A stretch of 64,000 nucleotides of DNA, taken from Nitratireductor basaltis (GTDB lineage: Bacteria; Pseudomonadota; Alphaproteobacteria; Rhizobiales; Rhizobiaceae). How positions within the stretch are numbered: position 1 is the stretch's first letter; every line of letters begins with the position of its first letter. The translations under genes were made by a program, and so were the position numbers. Shown piece after piece: positions 1 through 6,654 of the stretch. A model generated the notes under the pieces. It saw only the letters and a list, made by a program, of their open reading frames with translations, was not told where the DNA came from and searched no databases. Where the stretch lies: positions 1,674,001-1,738,000 of the forward strand of contig NZ_JMQM01000001.1 of NCBI RefSeq assembly GCF_000733725.1. Direction: 5' to 3'.

Positions 1-3
1 CAA

Positions 4-846
4 CTAGGCCTGCGCCTTCTTCGCCAGGACGAGATGACCCGGCACGGGCTTTCCCTGCTCCGTGCGCACGGTAATCGGCTGGAGATCCAGAAGCGCGAAC
101 TGGTTCGCTTTGAGCAAGCGCTCGATATAGGCCTGTGCATGTGCGAAGCGCTGATGCGCGCCGACACGGAAGTCCTTCCCGCCAAATTCATCCTCCGCGA
201 GCGTCTCGCTTGAGAAGGCGATGATCGCACCGGGATTGGAAAGCTCGCTCAAGCCTTCGAAGAACTCCTCCAGATGGCCCATATAGGGCAGAACATCGGT
301 GGCGGTCACGAGGTCAAAGGGTTCGACATCGGCATGCTGCACGAAGTCGACCGCCTCGCCCACATAAAGCGCATCATAGAAGCCCTTCTCATGGGTGATC
401 TCGACCATGCGTTCGGACAGGTCCATGCCAGTAATGTGCTCGACCCTGTCGCGCAGCACCTCGCCGGTGAGGCCCGTGCCGCAGCCGAGATCCAACATGC
501 GTTCGAAGGGCCCAAGTCCCTGCTCTTCCAGGGCCGCACGCACCAGATTTGGCACGTCATAGCCAAGCTGGCCGACAAGGATCGCCTCGAAGGCTTCCGC
601 ATGCTGATCGAAGAGCGTTGCCACATAGGCATCGGGCGCCTTGGGCGGGGTTTCTCCCCTGCCCATGCTGGCAAGCCTTACCGCCGCCCCGCCATGATCG
701 GCGGGGTCGATCTCAAGGCATTGCCGATACGCTTCTGCGGCCGCGTCGAAGTCGCCCGCCTTTTCCAAAGCGAGCGCGCGGTTATAGGCTTCTTCCAGCG
801 CGTCCTGATCGAAGTCCTGGATGTCGTCTTCGCTCACGCTGATCAC
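4..846 (-). CDS. TPR-containing class I SAM-dependent methyltransferase
   Basis: A 280-residue soluble protein. Residues about 15-55 form a TPR-like helical hairpin (AYNRALALEKAGDFDAAAEAY). A Rossmann-type methyltransferase domain follows with the SAM-binding motif I LDLGCGTGLTGE near residue 118 and an acidic motif II (ITGMDLSERM). The fold predicts SAM-dependent methyl transfer; the substrate cannot be told from sequence. The GTG start overlaps the stop codon of the upstream ETF-QO gene as GTGA, so the two are probably co-translated. Whether it acts on the electron-transfer system or is simply co-transcribed is unknown. Confidence 0.85.
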   Translation of the reverse strand: MISVSEDDIQDFDQDALEEAYNRALALEKAGDFDAAAEAYRQCLEIDPADHGGAAVRLASMGRGETPPKAPDAYVATLFDQHAEAFEAILVGQLGYDVPNLVRAALEEQGLGPFERMLDLGCGTGLTGEVLRDRVEHITGMDLSERMVEITHEKGFYDALYVGEAVDFVQHADVEPFDLVTATDVLPYMGHLEEFFEGLSELSNPGAIIAFSSETLAEDEFGGKDFRVGAHQRFAHAQAYIERLLKANQFALLDLQPITVRTEQGKPVPGHLVLAKKAQA

Positions 847-2555
847 ATGTCCGAATAGACCGGGCCTTCGCCGCCCTGCGGCGGTACCCAGTTGATGTTG
901 CCGTTCGGATCCTTGATGTCGCAGGTCTTGCAGTGCACGCAGTTCTGCGCGTTGATGACAAAGCGCGCGTCTGCCTGCCGGTCGGCTTCACCTCCCTTTT
1001 CAGCCGCACCCGGTCCGCCAGCCAGCGAATTGCCGTCGGCATCCACCCATTCATAGACGCCGGCCGGGCAGTAGCGCGTCGAAGGTCCGGCGAATTCCAT
1101 GAATTCGGAGCGCTTCTGCAGGTCCATGTCCTTCACTTGAAGATGCACGGGCTGCTCTTCCTCGTGATTGGTGTTGGACAGGAACACCGAGGACAGGCGG
1201 TCGAAGGTGAGAACGCCGTCGGGCTTGGGGTAGTCGATCGGCTTGTGCTTGGCGGCAGGTTCAAGCGACTGCGCATCGCTCTTGCCATGCTTCATCGTGC
1301 CGAAGAAGGAGAAGCCGAAAAGCTGGTTGGTCCACATGTCCAGACCGCCAAGGCCGATGCCAAGCATTGTGCCGAAGCGCGACCAGAGCGGCTTGACGTT
1401 GCGCACGCGCTTCAGATCCTTGCCGATGTCAGAGGCACGCCATGCGTCTTCGAATGCGGTGAGGTCGGCATTGGCGCGACCTTCGGCAATGGCTTGCGCC
1501 ACATGCTCGGCTGCCAGCATGCCCGAGAGAACCGCATTGTGCGAACCCTTGATGCGCGGAACATTCACGAGCCCAGCGGAGCAACCCATTAGAATGCCGC
1601 CGGGGAAGGACATTTTCGGCACCGACTGGTATCCGCCTTCGGTGATGGCGCGCGCGCCATAGGAGATGCGCTTGCCGCCCTCGAAGGTTTCGCGGATCGC
1701 CGGATGCGTCTTGAAGCGCTGGAACTCCTCGAAGGGCGAGAGATAGGGGTTCTTGTAGTTGAGGTGCAGGACGAAACCGACCGCGACCTTGTTGTCTTCC
1801 AGATGATAGAGGAAGGAGCCGCCGCCGGTATTCATGTCGAGCGGCCAGCCGAAGGAATGCTGGACAAGGCCCGGCTTGTGGTTCTCCGGCTTCACTTCCC
1901 AGAGTTCCTTCAGGCCTATGCCGAATTTCGGCGGCTCGCGCCCCTCGTCCAAGCCGAATTTTGCAATGAGCTGCTTGGCGAGCGAGCCGCGTGCGCCTTC
2001 GCCGATCAGCACATATTTGCCCATGAGCGCCATGCCTGGCGCATAGGCCGGGCCGTGGCTGCCATCGCGCTCCACGCCCATATCGCCGGTGACGACGCCG
2101 ATCACTGCACCCTCGTCATTGTAGAGCATGTCGGCGGCAGCGAAACCGGGATAGATCTCCACGCCCAGCGCCTCGGCCTTTTCGGCCAGCCAGCGGCACA
2201 CATTGCCAAGCGAGACAATGTAGTTGCCGTGATTGTTCATCAAGGGCGGCATCATGAAATTGGGCAGACGCAGCTTGCCAGCAGGTCCAAGCAGGAGGAA
2301 CTGGTCGTCGGTCACCGGCGTCTTGAAGGGATGGCTTTCATCCTCGCGCCAGTCAGGCAGCAAACGGTCGATACCAACGGGATCGACAACGGCACCGGAA
2401 AGGATATGCGCGCCAACCTCACCACCCTTTTCAAGGACGACGACGGAGAGTTCGGGATTGAGCTGCTTGAGCCTGATGGATGCGGCAAGTCCTGCCGGTC
2501 CTGCACCGACAATGACCACGTCAAATTCCATGCTCTCGCGTTCGACTTCACTCAT
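843..2555 (-). CDS. etfD: Electron transfer flavoprotein-ubiquinone oxidoreductase (ETF-QO)
   Basis: A 570-residue membrane-associated flavoprotein that moves electrons from reduced ETF (fatty-acid and amino-acid oxidation) to the ubiquinone pool. The N-terminus has the FAD dinucleotide-binding motif VVIVGAGPAGLAASIRL. The C-terminus carries the ETF-QO 4Fe-4S ferredoxin motif, with cysteines in RYCPAG and in CVHCKTCDIKDP, plus the typical NWVPPQGGEGP tail. I chose the ATG at 2555 because GGGAG lies about 9 bases upstream; the frame stays open to 2600. The length is normal for the family. The methyltransferase gene overlaps its 3' end. A palindrome in a predicted promoter lies about 120 bases upstream. 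Confidence 0.96.
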   Translation of the reverse strand: MSEVERESMEFDVVIVGAGPAGLAASIRLKQLNPELSVVVLEKGGEVGAHILSGAVVDPVGIDRLLPDWREDESHPFKTPVTDDQFLLLGPAGKLRLPNFMMPPLMNNHGNYIVSLGNVCRWLAEKAEALGVEIYPGFAAADMLYNDEGAVIGVVTGDMGVERDGSHGPAYAPGMALMGKYVLIGEGARGSLAKQLIAKFGLDEGREPPKFGIGLKELWEVKPENHKPGLVQHSFGWPLDMNTGGGSFLYHLEDNKVAVGFVLHLNYKNPYLSPFEEFQRFKTHPAIRETFEGGKRISYGARAITEGGYQSVPKMSFPGGILMGCSAGLVNVPRIKGSHNAVLSGMLAAEHVAQAIAEGRANADLTAFEDAWRASDIGKDLKRVRNVKPLWSRFGTMLGIGLGGLDMWTNQLFGFSFFGTMKHGKSDAQSLEPAAKHKPIDYPKPDGVLTFDRLSSVFLSNTNHEEEQPVHLQVKDMDLQKRSEFMEFAGPSTRYCPAGVYEWVDADGNSLAGGPGAAEKGGEADRQADARFVINAQNCVHCKTCDIKDPNGNINWVPPQGGEGPVYSDM

Positions 2556-2987
2556 TTGGCTCGCTCCCGGTTGTCGTCCCGTTTGGCTTGGCTGTAACAC
2601 TCACGCTTCTGCCCTTAAAGCATGAAGCGCATATGCAGAACAGTTTTGCCGATTTGTTCCAACGGAATTTATACTTTTACGTAAAGGTAAGGCAAGAGGA
2701 TGCGTTCGTGCCACTTTCAGGTGACGTGGCTTTTCACGATGCATGCCAGGTCAAGATCAGCGCAGTGCCCGGATAAGTGGTGCGGAGGCAATGGATGGCG
2801 ATGAGGCCGATGCGGCGCAAGCTGCCAGCCTTGCGCTGGACCGCCCTGCCCGCATTTGAGCCTCAAGCCGCAAGCAGGACGTCTGCCGGGCACAAAGCTG
2901 TTCCCACGGGTTTCGCTCCTGTGTGCAGCTTGAACTGCATGCTTATATTCCCTTGCTTTTGAACCGCACAAATCCGACATTGTGCCC
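2556..2987. other. 432-base divergent intergenic region (etfD / uracil glycosylase)
   Basis: No convincing gene is seen here on either strand; short open frames lack ribosome binding sites and have unnatural composition. The part nearer etfD is AT-rich and holds a predicted promoter with a palindromic operator (2668-2695). The part nearer the glycosylase gene shows no structure I can name. Confidence 0.6.
2668..2695 (-). promoter_or_regulatory. Predicted etfD promoter with palindromic operator
   Basis: On the minus strand TTGCCT (2690-2695) and TATAAA (2668-2673) are separated by 16 bases. The spacer and -10 box carry an 18-base palindrome (2672-2689) centred on TTTACGTAAA, with 8 of 9 base pairs matching. 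Related ACGT-centred palindromes are used by regulators of acyl-CoA and branched-chain amino-acid catabolism, which fits ETF-QO. Assignment to a specific regulator is inference. Confidence 0.5.
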
Positions 2988-3866
2988 ATGAATTCCGCTC
3001 CTTCTCCAGAAAGCTTTAGCCTGCACGAGCTGCTTGCCTTCTATGCCGATGCCGGCGCGGATGATGCGCTTGTGGAGGAGGCGCCGGACCGGTTTGCCGA
3101 AGCTCAGGCCGCGAAAGCGGCGGCGGAAGCGCGACGTGCGTCTCAGCCGACTTCCGGAAGTGCACCGGCGACAAGTGGCGGTTCTGCACCACGGCCAGCA
3201 CCGCCCAGCCCTGCCCCAATGGCAGCGCGCGCCACGGCAAGAGCCGCCATTCCTGACGAAGGGCAGGCAGCGCGTGCGCGCGAACTGGCGGCGAAGGCCA
3301 CTACCCTGCAGGAACTGCGCGAGATCATGGAGGCGTTCGACGGCTGCAATCTGCGGATGACGGCCAAGAGCATGGTCTTTGCCGACGGCAATCCGCAAGC
3401 CGATCTGATGCTTGTGGGGGAAGCACCGGGCCGCGACGAGGATTTGCAGGGGCTGCCCTTTGTCGGACGTTCCGGCAAGCTGCTTGACCGGATGCTGGCG
3501 GCCATCGGCCGTGACCGGACGAGCGCCTATATCTCCAACGTCATTCCTTGGCGCCCGCCGGGCAATCGCGACCCCTCGCCGCTTGAAACGGAAATATGCC
3601 GCCCCTTTATCGAGCGGCATATCGAGCTTGTCTCGCCGAAGGTTCTGGTGACGCTTGGCAATCCCTCCACCAAGCTTCTGCTACGCACCAGTTCCACCAT
3701 CACGCGGTTGCGTGGCAAATGGGCTCAGCATCACACACCCGGAGGCAAGGAAATCGCCACCATGCCTTCGCTGCATCCGGCCTATCTTCTGCGCAACCCC
3801 GCACACAAGAAGCTCGCCTGGAAAGACTTGCAGGCGATCAGGGCGCGGCTTGAGGGTCAGGGCTGA
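2988..3866 (+). CDS. Uracil-DNA glycosylase, family-4-like, lacking part of the iron-sulfur cysteine set
   Basis: A 292-residue DNA repair enzyme predicted to excise uracil from DNA. A low-complexity Ala/Pro linker (about residues 38-90) precedes the UDG fold. Motif A is GEAPGRDED (Gly144 onward), followed by LPFVGRSGKLLDRML, NVIPWRPPGNR and the motif-B-like HPAYLLR. Classical family 4 enzymes bind 4Fe-4S through CxxC, a Cys in KCRPP and a Cys in CxPF. Here only Cys120 (DGCNLR) and the Cys of EICRPF remain, and PW replaces KC. The ATG at 2988 is preferred over a GTG two codons earlier. The 3' end overlaps the convergent MFS gene by 10 bases. Confidence 0.9.
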   Translation: MNSAPSPESFSLHELLAFYADAGADDALVEEAPDRFAEAQAAKAAAEARRASQPTSGSAPATSGGSAPRPAPPSPAPMAARATARAAIPDEGQAARARELAAKATTLQELREIMEAFDGCNLRMTAKSMVFADGNPQADLMLVGEAPGRDEDLQGLPFVGRSGKLLDRMLAAIGRDRTSAYISNVIPWRPPGNRDPSPLETEICRPFIERHIELVSPKVLVTLGNPSTKLLLRTSSTITRLRGKWAQHHTPGGKEIATMPSLHPAYLLRNPAHKKLAWKDLQAIRARLEGQG

Positions 3867-5086
3867 GCCAGACTGCGGCGCGATTTCATCACCCGCTCGG
3901 AAGCGGTTACAAGCAGCATCAGCCCGACACAGACCGCGACAATCATGGAGATCAGCGTGTAGGTCCAGCCGAAGCCGTGGGCCTCGATCATGGCTTGCGA
4001 GGCGAATGGGGAGATGAACTGGCCAAGGAAGATCGCTGCAGCCAGCGCACCGCCTGCAAAACCACGACGGGCCGCGGGCACAAGGCCAAGCGCCATGCTG
4101 ACGAAATTCGGCATTGTGAGCGCGTAGCCTGCACCTATGAGAATGGCCGCGATCGGAAGCATCACGATGCTTTGCGCCTGTGGCAGCAGGGCAAAACCCG
4201 CAGCAAACATTCCGCAGCTGATCACGCAGACACCGAAGAAGCCCAGCGACGGATGAAGCCTGCGAAACTGAAGCGCGGAGGCAGCTCCCGCGAGCGACAT
4301 GACGCCGAGGCCAAAACCCGTCATGCGCGCCGCATCATAGCCCATATGGTCCAGATAGAACGGGAGTTGGGTCGGCATGATGAAGAAGGTCATGTTCACC
4401 ATCATCTGCGCCAGAAACAGGACGGCAAAGAGTACGGGCCAGGCAGGATGCCCCTTTTCGGATGCATGTCCCTTCGCGTCCCCGGCGTCATCTTCACGCC
4501 TTGGCTCCACGATCGCTTTCGCAACAACGGGAAGAAAGAGGATCGGAAGCAGGTAGATTGCAAATGGCAGCCGGGCGTTGAAGCCGGCGATCAGCCCCGC
4601 CGTGACGATGAAGAGGAAAGCGCCGACATTGCGCGCGGAAATCTCCATGCCCACCATGGCGGAGCGCCGCGCACCCTTGAAGTAGTCTCCGACCAGCGCG
4701 ATCTGCGCGGACATGATGAAGGCGACGCCAATCCCAAGGGCCAGCCTGCTTGCGAAGACGGCTTCAAGGCTCGGCAGATACAGCCCGGCAGAGCCGGTCA
4801 GGATGAAGATGACAATGCCTGCCAGAAGCAGCGGGCGCTTGCCGTAACGGTCCGCCCACAGGCCAGCCAGGGGTGCTGCGAAGATCACAACGATGGAAGG
4901 TGCCGGTACCAGGAGCCGGGTCAGAAGCGCGGCATTGGGATTGTCTCCAAACATGCGCTGAAGCCCCGGCAATGCCGGGGAAATGGTTGCGTTGGCCATG
5001 ACTGTAAGGCTCGCTGCCAACAGCAGCGCCAAGACGCGCGGCTCGCGCCACAAACTGCCGCTGTCAGCGGCTTCGCCAGTGCTCAT
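3857..5086 (-). CDS. MFS transporter (probable drug/metabolite exporter)
   Basis: A 409-residue integral membrane protein with about 12 hydrophobic segments and the MFS loop signature GLWADRYGKRPLLLAG between helices 2 and 3. Start chosen at the ATG at 5086 because AGAGGA lies upstream; the frame is open to a TTG at 5107. It diverges from a MerR-family regulator gene across a 70-base region holding a sox-box-like palindrome that sits in the predicted promoter of this gene. That arrangement suggests an efflux pump induced by a redox-active or toxic compound. The substrate is unknown. Confidence 0.88.
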   Translation of the reverse strand: MSTGEAADSGSLWREPRVLALLLAASLTVMANATISPALPGLQRMFGDNPNAALLTRLLVPAPSIVVIFAAPLAGLWADRYGKRPLLLAGIVIFILTGSAGLYLPSLEAVFASRLALGIGVAFIMSAQIALVGDYFKGARRSAMVGMEISARNVGAFLFIVTAGLIAGFNARLPFAIYLLPILFLPVVAKAIVEPRREDDAGDAKGHASEKGHPAWPVLFAVLFLAQMMVNMTFFIMPTQLPFYLDHMGYDAARMTGFGLGVMSLAGAASALQFRRLHPSLGFFGVCVISCGMFAAGFALLPQAQSIVMLPIAAILIGAGYALTMPNFVSMALGLVPAARRGFAGGALAAAIFLGQFISPFASQAMIEAHGFGWTYTLISMIVAVCVGLMLLVTASERVMKSRRSLAQP

Positions 5087-5131
5087 ATAGCATTTCCTCT
5101 TGCTCAATTCATTTTGGAAATGCAGGCTGCC

Positions 5132-5155
5132 ACTTCAAGTTAACTTGAGGTCAAG
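5132..5155. promoter_or_regulatory. SoxR/MerR-type operator in the MFS-regulator divergent promoter
   Basis: The 20-base element at 5132-5151 is almost perfectly palindromic around CAAGTTAACTTG, with one mismatched pair. It closely matches the sox box CCTCAAGTTAACTTGAGG known from enterobacterial soxS. On the minus strand a -35-like TTGACC (5149-5154) is followed after 19 bases by CAGCCT. The long spacer is what MerR-type activators act on, so the MFS gene is the likely target. The element ends 5 bases before the regulator start codon, so it may also repress its own gene. Confidence 0.7.
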
Positions 5156-5156
5156 C

Positions 5157-5591
5157 ATGAAGTTTCTCGATATTGGCGAGGTGGTGGCGCGCTCCGGTCT
5201 CTCCGCCTCGACGCTGCGTTATTATGAGGAAATCGGTGCCATCCGCTCCGTCGCCCGACATGGCTTGAGGCGGCAGTATGAGCCACAGGTGCTAACACAG
5301 CTTTCACTGATTTCGGCGGGCAAGGCGGCGGGCTTCTCGCTGGAGGAAATCGGCGCGATGTTTGGCCCGCAAGGCGAGCCGCAGCTGTCACGCGAGGCGA
5401 TGCGCAACAGGGCCGAGGAGCTGGAGGCGCAGATACGCAGGCTATCCGCGCTGGCCAAGACCGTGCGCCATGCCGCCGAATGCCAGGCCAAGAACCAGCT
5501 TCAGTGCCCGAAATTCCAGCGCCTCTTGCGGCTTGCCACGCGCCGGGAGCAGCACATCCGGCAGAGCCGCAAGTCCGCGCGCGCCCGCTAG
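5157..5591 (+). CDS. MerR-family transcriptional regulator, SoxR-like without the 2Fe-2S cysteine cluster
   Basis: A 144-residue protein. The winged-helix DNA-binding domain at residues 4-70 starts FLDIGEVVARSGLSASTLRYYEE and includes RRQY, typical of MerR proteins. A dimerisation helix covers about residues 77-108. True SoxR has four cysteines in CxxCxCxxxxxC; here only Cys109 and Cys117 are present (ECQAKNQLQCPKF). It therefore probably does not bind the SoxR 2Fe-2S cluster and may sense by thiols or a ligand. The ATG at 5157 follows the operator directly. The stop codon overlaps that of the convergent DMT permease gene. Confidence 0.88.
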   Translation: MKFLDIGEVVARSGLSASTLRYYEEIGAIRSVARHGLRRQYEPQVLTQLSLISAGKAAGFSLEEIGAMFGPQGEPQLSREAMRNRAEELEAQIRRLSALAKTVRHAAECQAKNQLQCPKFQRLLRLATRREQHIRQSRKSARAR

Positions 5592-6541
5592 GGGCTTGGC
5601 GGCACGAAGCGGCGGGCAGCGGGGCGCTTTAGGCCGAGCCGGCGCTCGCGCCAGATGATGAAGAGGCCCGCACCGACCACGATCAGCCCCCCCACCAGCG
5701 TGTAGAGCGTCGGCACATCCTGAAAGACGAAATAGCCCACCACGATGGCGAGGATCATCGAGGTGTATTCGAAGGGCGCGATGGTCGAGAGTTCGGCATG
5801 ACGGTAGCACTGGGTCATCAGGATCTGGGCCACGCCACCGCAAATGCCCGCACCTATGAGAGCCAAGGTCTGCGACCATGTCAGCGCGATCCAGCCGAAG
5901 GGCAAGGTGAACAGCGAGATGATGGTGGCGGTTGCCGAAAACCACAGGACAATGGTTGCCGTCTTCTCCGTCTGCACCAGACGCCGCACAAGAAGCATGG
6001 CGATTGCGGAGCCGCAGGCGCCCACCAGAACCGCGATAACGCCGAAGCCCTGTCCGGCTTCCAATCCCGCCTCACCGGTCAGCAAAGTCAGCTTTGGCCA
6101 TGCGATGATGACGACGCCTATGAAGCCGATCATGACTGCGCTCCAGCGATAGATGCGCACGACCTCCCCCATGAAAATGGCGGAGAAGACCACCACCAGC
6201 AGCGGCTGCGCGTAATTGAGGGTGATCGCGTCGGGCAATGGAAGCTTGGTGAGGCCGTAAAAGCCGCAGGCCATGGAGAAGACGCCGACCAGACCGCGCG
6301 CGACATGGCCCAAGGGCTTGTCGGTCTTGAATGCCGTTGCCAGTTCCTTCCTCCAGGCCAGCATGGCAAGGATCGGGAACATGGCAAAGAAGGAGCGGAA
6401 GAAGACGATCTGGCCCGGCGGCACGTCGCCCGAATACTTGATGAGCGACGACATCGCCACGAATATCGCGACCGAGATCACCTTCAGCGCGATACCGACA
6501 AGCGGTCTCGGTTCCTGTCCCACATCCTTCACGGCCGGCAT
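5588..6541 (-). CDS. EamA/DMT-family permease
   Basis: A 317-residue inner-membrane protein with about ten hydrophobic helices arranged as two EamA repeats. The first begins near ISVAIFVAMSSLIKY and the second near GFGVIAVLVGACGSAIAM. The conserved proline- and glycine-rich helix ends of the family are present (ITLNYAQPLLVVVFSAIFMGE, IAPFEYTSMILAIVVGYFVF). Drug/metabolite transporters of this type export or import small metabolites; closely similar rhizobial proteins have been linked to S-adenosylmethionine uptake, but I cannot assign the substrate. The gene is convergent with the regulator and sits alone. Confidence 0.85.
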   Translation of the reverse strand: MPAVKDVGQEPRPLVGIALKVISVAIFVAMSSLIKYSGDVPPGQIVFFRSFFAMFPILAMLAWRKELATAFKTDKPLGHVARGLVGVFSMACGFYGLTKLPLPDAITLNYAQPLLVVVFSAIFMGEVVRIYRWSAVMIGFIGVVIIAWPKLTLLTGEAGLEAGQGFGVIAVLVGACGSAIAMLLVRRLVQTEKTATIVLWFSATATIISLFTLPFGWIALTWSQTLALIGAGICGGVAQILMTQCYRHAELSTIAPFEYTSMILAIVVGYFVFQDVPTLYTLVGGLIVVGAGLFIIWRERRLGLKRPAARRFVPPSP

Positions 6542-6654
6542 TTTTCGTCTCTCAAATCACTGTCTCAAAATGAAGAGGCAGGATGCGTCGCATCCCGCCC
6601 CGGAAATGATGGAGGCTGTAGCGCTTGTGTGCTTTTGCAGCCGTTACTCACAGC

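Noticed and set aside
2588-2989. Possible small genes in the etfD-glycosylase gap.
   Set aside because: Frames on either strand lack Shine-Dalgarno sequences and have odd composition. The region is better explained as promoter DNA.
5157-5591. True SoxR.
   Set aside because: Only two of the four cluster cysteines are present, so the name SoxR was not used even though the operator is sox-box-like.
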